A stretch of 34,192 nt of DNA from Neglectibacter sp. X58. GTDB lineage: Bacteria > Bacillota > Clostridia > Oscillospirales > Acutalibacteraceae. Each line of letters starts with the position of its first letter. Position 1 is the stretch's first letter. Both the position numbers and the translations under genes were made by a program. The notes under the pieces are model-generated. The model ran no database searches, was not told where the DNA came from, and was given only the letters and a program-made list of their open reading frames with translations. Below, one piece after another: positions 15,991 to 22,545 of the stretch. The stretch is taken from contig NZ_QWEO01000032.1 in the NCBI RefSeq assembly GCF_009936035.1, positions 1-34,192 of the forward strand, written 5' to 3'.

Positions 15991-16257
15991 TTACGGCATC
16001 GGGATAAACCCGATAATCCGTTCATAGGCTTCTTGTGCCTGCCGGATCACACTCCAAGCATCTTGGCGGATTGCATTCACATCCGGCATCTGATCTTCAG
16101 GTCTAGCAAGATCGACCACAGGCCACATGATAGGATCAGGGACTTCAGAAGCATTGGCTTCAATCAGGTGGTTCAGAATGGCGGTGAAGGCTTCCTTGCG
16201 GCTATCCGTGGTGCAAACCATAACGGCGTTGTCATTATCCCAAATGTGATACATCAT
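15991..16257 (-). CDS. Small phage early protein, unknown function
   Basis: An 88-residue protein, ATG 16257 (or 16254) behind AAAGGAA. The N-terminal half is mixed alpha/beta (MMYHIWDNDNAVMVCTTDSR...); the C-terminal half is a long helix. It is the second gene of the early operon. No catalytic or metal-binding pattern is visible and I recognise no family. Its stop codon touches the G10 tract at 15981-15990. Confidence 0.6.
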   Translation of the reverse strand: MMYHIWDNDNAVMVCTTDSRKEAFTAILNHLIEANASEVPDPIMWPVVDLARPEDQMPDVNAIRQDAWSVIRQAQEAYERIIGFIPMP

Positions 16258-16337
16258 TTTTCTTATTCCTTTCTGCCCTGCCATCATCAGCACCGGTGGG
16301 GCGGTTCCGGTGGACGGGCCTTCCGGCCCGTTTCGGC

Positions 16338-16511
16338 TTAGTGGTTAATCAGCGTGAAATCATCCACGATCACGGCATCCGCCTTGTAATGCTCGTTGTA
16401 AGCGTTCTTGAAAATGCTTGCATTGGGGAAATCGTTGAACGCTCCGGCTATGTACTTGACTTGGGCCTTCCGTTCCTCGTCCCAATGGGTAGCTACTACG
16501 AAATACTTCAT
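16338..16511 (-). CDS. First gene of the leftward early operon, unknown function
   Basis: A 57-residue protein from ATG 16511 behind a very good AGGAGG site. The mixed alpha/beta sequence (MKYFVVATHWDEERKAQVKY...) ends VIVDDFTLINH. It lies about 60 nt downstream of the early promoter, where phages usually place control proteins, but there is no helix-turn-helix motif and no similarity I can name. Confidence 0.65.
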   Translation of the reverse strand: MKYFVVATHWDEERKAQVKYIAGAFNDFPNASIFKNAYNEHYKADAVIVDDFTLINH

Positions 16512-16573
16512 GTTGTGTTCCTCCTGTATTTGAATTTTGTGTTTGGGTTTGTGTTCTGTGTGTCTGTATACAC

Positions 16574-16602
16574 ATAATAGCACACCACCGCGTGTGTGTC
16601 AA
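16574..16602 (-). promoter_or_regulatory. Leftward early promoter (PL-like) with operator
   Basis: On the minus strand, TTGACA (16602-16597), a 17-nt spacer and TATTAT (16579-16574), a near-perfect sigma-A promoter. The spacer holds the near-palindrome cacacgcggtggtgtg, shared in form with the promoter on the other strand. It is a likely operator for the repressor at 16689. Confidence 0.85.
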
Positions 16603-16634
16603 CACTTTTTTTGAAAAAAATTTACTTTTTTGTG

Positions 16635-16663
16635 TTGACATACACACGGCGGTGTAGTATTAT
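16635..16663 (+). promoter_or_regulatory. Rightward repressor promoter with operator
   Basis: TTGACA (16635-16640), 17-nt spacer, TATTAT (16658-16663). The spacer contains tacacacggcggtgta, a near-palindrome resembling that in the leftward promoter. The two -35 boxes are 32 nt apart, so one protein can bind both and control the lysogeny switch. Confidence 0.85.
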
Positions 16664-16688
16664 AAGTAACAGAAGGGGGTGAATAGCC

Positions 16689-17171
16689 TTGAACTCAAGG
16701 ATTCTGCAAGTACGCAAATATTTGAATCTGTCCCAAAAGGAATTTGGTAATTCTTTGGGTGTAAGCCGTGATGTTATTGCCAATTATGAAAATGGCCGGG
16801 TAATCCCTCCAAATTCCATAATTAAACTTCTTTGTTCTGTCCATTCCATAAATCAGGAGTGGCTTGAAACAGGCCAAGGGGAAATGCTGGATCGAGTGAA
16901 CAGAAAAAGCGATCTGGAAATTCTATTGGAAACTCTTTCCACTAACGATAGGGACGGATATAAAAAGCGGTTAGTGTCCGTTATGGCCCGGTTAAAGCCT
17001 GAAGATTGGGAAGTGTTGGAACGGATTGCCCGTGAAATGCTCCAAACTGAACCAACCACCCCGCCTGATCCAGCGGCGGAAATGGCTGATCTGAAACAAC
17101 GGGTGGAAGCCTTAGAAAAAGAAGAAGCCGAAACTCCGGCCCCGGCTCCCATCCGTACCCATTCCCATTGA
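16689..17171 (+). CDS. Phage repressor, XRE-family HTH
   Basis: A 160-residue protein. Residues 1-60 form a Cro/CI-type helix-turn-helix (LSQKEFGNSLGVSRDVIANY at about 14-33), followed by a helical region and a Pro/Glu-rich tail ending RTHSH. There is no LexA-like peptidase domain, so it would not self-cleave and induction must come from another factor, perhaps the antirepressor downstream. The start is TTG 16689, about 8 nt after AAGGGGG. The promoter at 16635 and the divergent early promoter both carry the likely operators. Confidence 0.85.
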   Translation: MNSRILQVRKYLNLSQKEFGNSLGVSRDVIANYENGRVIPPNSIIKLLCSVHSINQEWLETGQGEMLDRVNRKSDLEILLETLSTNDRDGYKKRLVSVMARLKPEDWEVLERIAREMLQTEPTTPPDPAAEMADLKQRVEALEKEEAETPAPAPIRTHSH

Positions 17172-17196
17172 TCTTCATTTACTATGAAAACTGAAA

Positions 17197-17224
17197 ACCG
17201 GCCCCCTAATTGTTGGGGGCCGGT
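17197..17224. terminator. Hairpin after the repressor gene
   Basis: accggccccc / gggggccggt, a perfect 10-bp stem with an 8-nt loop, 25 nt after the repressor stop. It lacks a strong T run on the plus strand, so it may be a weak terminator or an RNA-stabilising element. Confidence 0.5.
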
Positions 17225-17255
17225 CATAGAAAGGTGGTTGGTATGGATAAAAAAT

Positions 17256-17284
17256 AAAGGGGGTGGCAAAACACCACCCCCTTT
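17256..17284. terminator. Hairpin before the antirepressor gene
   Basis: aaagggggtgg / ccacccccttt, a perfect 11-bp stem with a 7-nt loop. On the minus strand it is followed by TATTTTTTA, so it can stop leftward transcripts. On the plus strand it ends 17 nt before the antirepressor start, next to its AAAGGAAG ribosome site. Confidence 0.55.
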
Positions 17285-17301
17285 ACAGAAAGGAAGATCA
17301 T

Positions 17302-17913
17302 ATGAACGAACTGCAAGTTTTCAGCTATGAAGAAACCCAAGTCAGAACCATCCACATTGACGGTGAACCGTGGTTTGTGGGAAAAGACGTGGCGGCGGCT
17401 CTTGGATATGGTGACACCGATCAAGCCATCAGAAACCATGTTGATGATGAAGATAAGCTAACCCGTAATTTCAACGGGTCAGGTCAGAACCGGGCTATGA
17501 CGGTAATCAACGAATCCGGCGTATATGCCCTGATCTTTGGCTCCAAGCTGGATAGCGCCAAACGATTCAAACATTGGGTGACAAAGGAAGTTTTGCCTTC
17601 CATCCGTAAAACCGGGGCTTACAGCGTTCCCAAAAGGGTGATCCCGCTCATGGCAAAACAGACAGTAGCCAAAGCCCAAGAAACACGGGAAGAAATGAAA
17701 GCCCTTGGCGAAAATCCAACAAAAATCCTGAAAACTGTTAAGGAAATATACAATAAGGCCGGGTATAATCCTCCTGAATTGGTACTTGATCCCCAAACAA
17801 TGACAATGGAAGATTGGGAAGATATGCTTGACTTTGCATATACTCACAAGGGTGAAGTTACCACCTATGAAGATTACCTTGCCTATCTTCTTATTCCCCG
17901 GCTGGAATCCTGA
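17302..17913 (+). CDS. Phage antirepressor with BRO-N domain
   Basis: A 203-residue protein from ATG 17302 behind AAAGGAAG. Residues about 1-110 are a BRO-N domain: VFSYEETQVRTIHIDGEPWFVGKDVAAALGYG, then an ESGVYALIFGSKLDSAKRFK segment and VTKEVLPSIRKTGAY. The remainder is helical. BRO-N proteins bind DNA and act as antirepressors in many prophages. It lies downstream of the repressor, after two hairpins, so it is probably controlled separately. Element B follows. Confidence 0.83.
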   Translation: MNELQVFSYEETQVRTIHIDGEPWFVGKDVAAALGYGDTDQAIRNHVDDEDKLTRNFNGSGQNRAMTVINESGVYALIFGSKLDSAKRFKHWVTKEVLPSIRKTGAYSVPKRVIPLMAKQTVAKAQETREEMKALGENPTKILKTVKEIYNKAGYNPPELVLDPQTMTMEDWEDMLDFAYTHKGEVTTYEDYLAYLLIPRLES

Positions 17914-17969
17914 TCTTATCCAATCTGTTCCGTTGAAAATCCTTGATATACCGGGCTTTTCAAGGGTTT

Positions 17970-18077
17970 TTGGATAAGATGGAACAGATCTTTTTCCTAT
18001 TCCGTATATTATATATATTATATATTATTTTTATTATTTTTTAGAAATAATACTTACATCTGTTCCATCTTATCCAA
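17970..18077. repeat. Element B: 20-bp inverted arms around a 68-nt AT-rich core
   Basis: The left arm TTGGATAAGATGGAACAGAT (17970-17989) is perfectly complementary to the right arm (18058-18077), with a 68-nt core between. Compared with element A, arm positions 8, 15 and 16 differ and each is compensated in the partner arm. The cores share a cctattc block at the left and aatacttac at the right end. Further motif copies flank it: atctgttccg at 17923-17932 and cggaacagat at 18112-18121. No gene fits in the gap 17914-18299. Confidence 0.82.
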
Positions 18078-18128
18078 AGGGCTAAAAGCCTTGGAAATAC
18101 TGGATTTTTTACGGAACAGATCATGGAA

Positions 18129-18150
18129 CACATCTTAGGCACATCTTAGA
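18129..18150. repeat. Tandem 11-bp repeats upstream of the integrase
   Basis: cacatcttagg and cacatcttaga lie end to end. Short direct repeats beside an integrase gene are typical of arm-type integrase binding sites, but no core site can be assigned here. Confidence 0.45.
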
Positions 18151-18156
18151 CAAAAC

Positions 18157-18197
18157 AAAAAAAAAGCCGCCCCCGGTGTTCCAGCACCGGAAGCGGC
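18157..18197 (-). terminator. Leftward intrinsic terminator upstream of the integrase
   Basis: On the minus strand, gccgc..ccggtg/caccgg..gcggc form a stem with one 2-nt internal loop, followed by nine T. It faces away from the integrase and would shield element B and the control region from leftward transcription. Confidence 0.7.
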
Positions 18198-18222
18198 AAG
18201 GGAAATCATGGGACAGGCCCAC

Positions 18223-18295
18223 AATAGCCCCGGACAAGGCTATTATAACACCTGCCCTTGGGTTTCTGCAAGCATTTTCAGAAAGGACAGGTGTT
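18223..18295 (+). promoter_or_regulatory. Structured integrase leader
   Basis: aatagcc/ggctatt (18223-18229, 18238-18244) form one hairpin. aacacctg (18247-18254) pairs with caggtgtt (18288-18295), directly followed by TTTTT and the ATG at 18300. The second pairing covers part of the AAAGGACAGG ribosome site and looks like a terminator, so integrase expression may be switched here. Confidence 0.4.
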
Positions 18296-18299
18296 TTTT

Positions 18300-19319
18300 A
18301 TGAGATTGCCCAACGGCTATGGTTCAGTTGTAAAGCTATCAGGTAAGCGCCGCCGCCCGTATATGGTCAGGGGCGGGGTGTATGGGTATGACGATAGGGG
18401 TTATCCCCAATATGACGTTGTGGGTTACGCCGAAACACGGGAACAGGGGTTGACCATGTTAGCGGAATACAACCGCAACCCTTGGGACGTGGACAAGGCC
18501 AAGATCACCCTGAAGGAACTGTTTGAACTTTGGAAAGAGAAAAAGGCCCCCAAGCTGGGAACTTCCAACCGGCAATCCCTTTGTTCAGCGTTCAATCATT
18601 GTTCAAAGTTGCTGAACAAGCCATATAAAGTGATCCGGGCTTATGAAATGCAGGAAACTATTGACGGTTGCGGCAAGGGGTACAGTACACAGGCGGCAAT
18701 CAAAAACCTTTGGGGGCATCTTGACCGGTTCGCCTTGGAACTAGACGTGATCAACCGCTGTTACTCCGAACTGTTGACTTCCGATCCGGTGCCGCCCACG
18801 TCCAAACAGCCCTTCACGGATCAGGAAGTGGAAACGGTTTGGGGGCATCAGGCGGAACCTTGGGTGGATAGCGTGTTGGTGTTCCTCTATTCCGGTTGGA
18901 GAATTTCAGAATTGTTGAACCTGAAGAAATCCGCCGTTGACTTGGAAGCCGGAACCATGACAGGCGGAACCAAAACCAAGGCCGGGAAAAACAGGGTGGT
19001 TCCTATTCATTCCAAGATCAGGCCCTTTGTGGAAGCCCGTATGGAACAGCCGGGGGAATACCTGTTCAGCTATGCCGGGAAGAAGTGTTCAGAAAGCCAA
19101 TACCGGGCATTGTGGGCCGGGTTTATGTCTGAATGGGGCATGGAGCACACCCCGCACGAAACCCGCCACACATTCAGAACCCGCCTTGGATCAGCCGGGG
19201 CAGATCAGAAGTGTTGTGATTTACTTATGGGACATACCTCCAAAGATACCGGCAATAGAACCTATAACCACAAAACCCTTGAAGAACTGCGGTTCAGCAT
19301 TGAACTAATAACAAAATAG
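18300..19319 (+). CDS. int: Phage integrase, tyrosine recombinase
   Basis: A 339-residue enzyme that inserts and excises the prophage. The catalytic set is complete: R201 (YSGWRISELL), a Lys near 225-230, H286 and R289 (HETRH), H312 (MGHTS) and Y322 (RTYNH). The N-terminal arm-binding part opens MRLPNGYGSVVKLSGKRRRP and is followed by a SAM-like core-binding domain (about 65-160). ATG 18300 follows AAAGGACAGG; the upstream in-frame ATG at 18258 has none. It is the last prophage gene at the right end and ends just before a strong terminator. Confidence 0.93.
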   Translation: MRLPNGYGSVVKLSGKRRRPYMVRGGVYGYDDRGYPQYDVVGYAETREQGLTMLAEYNRNPWDVDKAKITLKELFELWKEKKAPKLGTSNRQSLCSAFNHCSKLLNKPYKVIRAYEMQETIDGCGKGYSTQAAIKNLWGHLDRFALELDVINRCYSELLTSDPVPPTSKQPFTDQEVETVWGHQAEPWVDSVLVFLYSGWRISELLNLKKSAVDLEAGTMTGGTKTKAGKNRVVPIHSKIRPFVEARMEQPGEYLFSYAGKKCSESQYRALWAGFMSEWGMEHTPHETRHTFRTRLGSAGADQKCCDLLMGHTSKDTGNRTYNHKTLEELRFSIELITK

Positions 19320-19325
19320 TAACAA

Positions 19326-19367
19326 AAAAGCCGGGAACCCCTGAAAAATCAAGGGTTCCCGGCTTTT
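19326..19367. terminator. Bidirectional terminator after the integrase
   Basis: aaaagccgggaaccc and gggttcccggctttt form a perfect 15-bp stem with a 12-nt loop. A and T runs on both sides let it work in both directions. The prophage-chromosome junction probably lies just beyond, in 19368-19412. Confidence 0.85.
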
Positions 19368-19412
19368 GTACGGTTATTATAGCACAGGCACAGCGGTATT
19401 GCAAGCCTTATG

Positions 19413-19440
19413 CAAAAAAGCCCAGGCTCTGGCCCGGGCT
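19413..19440 (-). terminator. acpP terminator
   Basis: On the minus strand, AGCCCGGGC-CAGA-GCCTGGGCT (one G-T pair) is followed by TTTTTT, 18 nt after the acpP stop. Confidence 0.8.
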
Positions 19441-19457
19441 GCAGGTTATGCGTATTT

Positions 19458-19685
19458 TTAGGAATGGGACTCGATGTACTCCACCAGGCTGCCCACAGTC
19501 TTGATGTTTTCCACCTCGCCATCCGGGATTTCCACCTCAAACTCGTCCTCAATGGACATGAGCAAATCCACCACGTCCAGGGAATCGGCTCCCAGGTCGT
19601 CCTGCAAAGTGGTTTCCGTGGTGATGTTGTCCTCTTCCACGTCAAACTGCTCACTGAGAATCGTCTTGATTTTTTCCAGTACCAT
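19458..19685 (-). CDS. acpP: Acyl carrier protein
   Basis: A 75-residue acidic four-helix protein. S35 in LGADSLDVVDLL is the site that receives phosphopantetheine. It carries growing acyl chains in fatty acid synthesis. ATG 19685 lies behind AGGAGG. It stands alone here, with its own terminator, divergent from the aro operon; other fatty acid genes are not in the window. It is the first chromosomal gene beside the prophage and is intact, so integration did not damage it. Confidence 0.95.
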   Translation of the reverse strand: MVLEKIKTILSEQFDVEEDNITTETTLQDDLGADSLDVVDLLMSIEDEFEVEIPDGEVENIKTVGSLVEYIESHS

Positions 19686-19751
19686 ACTGTTTACCTCCTG
19701 AAAAATTGATGATATACAAAAATTTGTTTCCGGCCGGGTGCCCGGCAGATA

Positions 19752-19781
19752 TGGACAAAACCGGCCCGAATATGATACAAT
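19752..19781 (+). promoter_or_regulatory. Promoter of aroE-aroK
   Basis: TGGACA (19752-19757), an 18-nt spacer and TACAAT (19776-19781), about 120 nt before the aroE start. It is the best sigma-A match in the acpP-aroE gap. Confidence 0.6.
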
Positions 19782-19902
19782 CCATACGCGCGGGCACGCA
19801 TCCATCTCCTACATTGTATTGACTGCGCCCCGCTTTGTCAACCTTACAGAGAAAATTTTTTGCCTTTCCATAAAAAAATTTCCCAGAAAAGAGGAAAAAT
19901 CC

Positions 19903-20787
19903 ATGGATGTACAAAAAGCGGCCGTCATCGGCCACCCCATCGGCCACACTATGTCCCCCTTTATCCATAAGCGCCTGTTTGCCCTGTCGGGCATCCCCCT
20001 GGAATACCAGGTGCTGGACGTGCCGGATTTGGCGGAAGCCCTGCCGCGGCTTCGGGGCCTCCACTGCTTTAATATCACCATCCCCCACAAAAGCGCCATC
20101 CTGCCTTTTTTGGACGAGGTGGATCCGGCAGCCAAAGCTTTTGGCTCTGTGAATACGGTGCAGGTCAGGGACGGAAAACTGATAGGATACACCACCGACG
20201 GGGCCGGGTGCCGGAAGGCCCTGGAAAACCATGGCCTGTCCTTTTCCGGCAGCCTGCTGCTGCTGGGAAACGGGGGCGCGGCCCGGGCCATTGCCTTTGA
20301 AGCGGCCCAAAGCGTGCAGGATTTTGCCATCACCATCGCCCACCGTCCCGCCGCCCGGGAGAAAGCGGACGCCCTAGCCCGGGAGCTTGCCGCCTTTGCC
20401 CGCAGGCGGGGGGATAAAGGCTTCCTTGTCAGAACAGAAACCTATGAGGAGCTTAGGCTGGACGCCTCCCAAAGCTTTGACCTTCTCATAAACTGCACCA
20501 GCGTAGGCATGGTTCCCCGCGCCGGGGAAAGCCCTGTGCCGGAAGGGGTGGCGGCCCGGTGCAGGGCTGTGTTCGACGCGGTGTATAACCCCGGGCGCAC
20601 CCAGCTTCTGCGGTTTGCGGAAAAGGCGGGGGCCAAGGCTGTGGGCGGCATGGAAATGCTGGTATACCAGGCGGTGCAGGCCCATGAAATCTGGTATGGA
20701 ACCCGGTTTTGCCCGGAGGATATAGAGGCCCTGTGCCGGGACGCTGCAGCGGAAATGGAAAAAACCTTTGGGAGGAATGAAGCATGA
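19903..20787 (+). CDS. aroE: Shikimate dehydrogenase
   Basis: A 294-residue enzyme reducing 3-dehydroshikimate to shikimate with NADPH. The substrate site shows GHPIGHTMSPFIH (10-22), NITIPHK with catalytic K63, SVNTV with N84, and D99 in YTTDGAG (an Asn-to-Thr change relative to the usual NTDG). The nucleotide-binding loop is LLGNGGAARA (120-129). ATG 19903 follows AAGAGG; the open frame upstream covers the promoter. Its stop overlaps aroK in ATGA, so the two are translated together. Confidence 0.93.
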   Translation: MDVQKAAVIGHPIGHTMSPFIHKRLFALSGIPLEYQVLDVPDLAEALPRLRGLHCFNITIPHKSAILPFLDEVDPAAKAFGSVNTVQVRDGKLIGYTTDGAGCRKALENHGLSFSGSLLLLGNGGAARAIAFEAAQSVQDFAITIAHRPAAREKADALARELAAFARRRGDKGFLVRTETYEELRLDASQSFDLLINCTSVGMVPRAGESPVPEGVAARCRAVFDAVYNPGRTQLLRFAEKAGAKAVGGMEMLVYQAVQAHEIWYGTRFCPEDIEALCRDAAAEMEKTFGRNEA

Positions 20788-21290
20788 CCGGCAACATCGT
20801 GCTCTGCGGCTTTATGGGCTGCGGCAAAACCAGCGTGGGCAGGCGGGCGGCAAAGCTTTTGGGCCGGGAGCTGTGCGACCTGGACAAATACATCGAGCAG
20901 CGGGAAGGCCTGTCCATCACAGAAATTTTTGCCCGTTTCGGAGAGCAGGGCTTCCGGCAGCGGGAGGCCCGGGCCGTAGAGGAGGTGTCCCGGCAGGCGG
21001 GGCTGGTGGTGGCAAGCGGCGGGGGCACTGTGCTGTTCCCCCATAACGTAGAGCTTTTCCACCAGAACGGGGCTGTCATCCTCTTTTTAGACGTGCCCCT
21101 GCCCGCCCTGCAGGAACGGCTGAAAAATGACAAAAGGCGGCCTCTGCTGCAAAAGCCCAACCGCCGGCAGGTCATTGAGGAGCTTTTCTATCAGCGCGCC
21201 CCTTTGTACCGGGCAGCGGCAGACATTACCGTAGACGCGGGCGCGCCCCCTGTGGTGGTGGCAAGGCGCATTGTAAACCTGGGGCTGTGA
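20784..21290 (+). CDS. aroK: Shikimate kinase
   Basis: A 168-residue kinase making shikimate 3-phosphate with ATP. The P-loop is GFMGCGKTS (9-17). D32/D34 in DLDKYIE bind magnesium and substrate, R58 lies in GEQGFRQRE, SGGG spans 78-81, and the lid arginines are in KRRPLL. It is of normal length. ATG overlaps the aroE stop. The membrane-protein gene starts 7 nt after its stop. Confidence 0.94.
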   Translation: MTGNIVLCGFMGCGKTSVGRRAAKLLGRELCDLDKYIEQREGLSITEIFARFGEQGFRQREARAVEEVSRQAGLVVASGGGTVLFPHNVELFHQNGAVILFLDVPLPALQERLKNDKRRPLLQKPNRRQVIEELFYQRAPLYRAAADITVDAGAPPVVVARRIVNLGL

Positions 21291-21297
21291 GGCGCAT

Positions 21298-22143
21298 ATG
21301 AGGAAAAGATGGATGCGGGGCCTTCTGTGCTGCCTGCTGCTCGCCATGCTCCTGCCCCTTCCCGCCCGGGCGGATATTGGCCCCAAGCCCAGCACCACTG
21401 TCACCATCAGCGGCATTTCCGGGGAAAAGGCATATGCCACCCTGCTTTCCGGCGAAAGCCCCTGGGGGCCTTACCAGGCCTGGGACGGGTACAGCAGGAA
21501 CGAGCGCCTTACAGAGGAGGAGTATGAAATCTGGCAGAAATTCGCCCGCTATGAAGATCCGGACGGCTTTTATTTCCTGCAGGAATACTGGTACTGCACA
21601 GACGCCCAGGGCTTCACCTGGGGGTACCATCCCCCGGATGTCTTCAAAATATTGCTTTATTTTCCGGAAACAGGCGCTTTCCTCACAAGCGGCGTTTTAG
21701 AGCGCTATGCCTTTGAAAGCTATTTCCACTGCGCTGTTTCCGGCGGCGGGATGCAGGTGCGGGCTTCCTACGATTACAGCCGGGGCCTGTCCCGGGCGGC
21801 CCTGCGGGCGGCCCTCACCATCCTGCTGGAAGCGGGGCTGGCCCTCTTGTTCGGATACCGGGAAAACAGGCAGCTTCTCCTCTTTGCCGGCACAAACCTC
21901 ATCACCCAGGGGCTGCTGTACATTTCCCTGTACCTCATCACTTACTGGAAAGGCCCCTGGGCCTTCTGGTTCTGGTTCGCGGTGCTGGAGCTGGCCGTGT
22001 TCACCCTGGAGGCTGCGGTATATTCCCTCCTTATCGGCAGGTGCAGCAGGGAGCGCCAGCCCCCCGGCCGGGCCTGCCGGTATGCCCTTGTGGCAAACCT
22101 CCTTTCCTGCGGCCTTGGCATGGCCCTTTCCAGGCTGCCCTAA
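21298..22143 (+). CDS. Membrane protein with signal peptide, unknown function
   Basis: A 281-residue protein. Residues 1-26 are a signal peptide (KR then LLCCLLLAMLLPLPARA). Residues about 27-160 are predicted outside the cell and contain many Tyr and Trp. From about 168 there are four hydrophobic segments (LTILLEAGLALLFGY, LLLFAGTNLITQGLLYISLY, FWFWFAVLELAVFTLEAAVY, YALVANLLSCGLGMALS). The opening DIGPKPSTTVTI and a 'YATLLS' segment recall an uncharacterised Firmicutes family. It sits 7 nt after aroK in the aro operon and before the attenuator. No transport or catalytic motif seen. Confidence 0.7.
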   Translation: MRKRWMRGLLCCLLLAMLLPLPARADIGPKPSTTVTISGISGEKAYATLLSGESPWGPYQAWDGYSRNERLTEEEYEIWQKFARYEDPDGFYFLQEYWYCTDAQGFTWGYHPPDVFKILLYFPETGAFLTSGVLERYAFESYFHCAVSGGGMQVRASYDYSRGLSRAALRAALTILLEAGLALLFGYRENRQLLLFAGTNLITQGLLYISLYLITYWKGPWAFWFWFAVLELAVFTLEAAVYSLLIGRCSRERQPPGRACRYALVANLLSCGLGMALSRLP

Positions 22144-22220
22144 ACGCCCTTGAAAGGCAGTATGTACCGCTTTTCACTCTTTTGAACCGCGCTGCCCATA
22201 CAGCCCCCTGCAAAAAATTC

Positions 22221-22249
22221 TTGACAACAGCGCTTTGCAGTAGTAAAAT
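22221..22249 (+). promoter_or_regulatory. Promoter of the aroF operon
   Basis: TTGACA (22221-22226), 17-nt spacer, TAAAAT (22244-22249). It is a consensus-quality sigma-A promoter inside the 402-nt gap before aroF and 40 nt upstream of the leader peptide start. Confidence 0.85.
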
Positions 22250-22288
22250 TTAAGAGCAACAAACGCTATAAACGGAAGGAAAACCGCT

Positions 22289-22402
22289 ATGAAGCCCATG
22301 CTCACAAAACGATTTAGCCTCTATGCTTACAGCCTGCGATTTACTGCGCGGGCTTTTCGTGCGTGTGCAAAGCTGGGCGGCTGCTTTCCGCCCTGCGCTT
22401 AA
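22289..22402 (+). CDS. Phe/Tyr leader peptide of the aroF attenuator
   Basis: A 37-codon ORF (ATG 22289, TAA 22400-22402) behind GGAAGGA. It contains Phe at positions 9, 18, 23 and 33 and Tyr at 12 and 14, dense in the RFSLYAYSLRF segment. That is a high aromatic content just before a terminator and the first enzyme of aromatic synthesis. It has the layout of trpL and pheL-type leaders, in which ribosome stalling at starved codons controls termination. The peptide is probably non-functional in itself. The assignment is inference from layout and codon content. Confidence 0.7.
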   Translation: MKPMLTKRFSLYAYSLRFTARAFRACAKLGGCFPPCA

Positions 22403-22471
22403 AAATCCCGGGCTTCACTTGCCGGGGCCTGGGAAGGAATCCGGCGCGGGGAATACAGCGGAAATTTTACG

Positions 22472-22499
22472 GCAGGGCCCAAAGCGGCCCTGCTTTTTT
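22472..22499 (+). terminator. Attenuator terminator before aroF
   Basis: GCAGGGCC (22472-22479) pairs with GGCCCTGC (22486-22493), then TTTTTT. The 5' arm can instead pair with GCCCTGC at 22390-22396, which lies near the end of the leader ORF and would be covered by a ribosome reaching the stop. A ribosome stalled at the early Phe/Tyr codons would leave it free as an antiterminator. Confidence 0.8.
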
Positions 22500-22545
22500 G
22501 TTTGCGGCGCGCTTTGGCCTGCAAACTTAGGAAGGGGAAAATGAC

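Noticed and set aside
16689-17171. LexA-like self-cleaving repressor
   Set aside because: The protein is 160 residues and has no Ala-Gly cleavage site or Ser/Lys peptidase domain after its HTH.
19368-19412. Right attachment site (attR) of the prophage
   Set aside because: The junction is probably here, but the left end is outside the window, so no direct repeat can be compared and no core can be named.
22250-22545. T-box riboswitch before aroF
   Set aside because: The conserved T-box bulge (AGGGTGGNACCGCG type) and specifier stem are absent. The leader peptide and competing pairing explain the terminator better.
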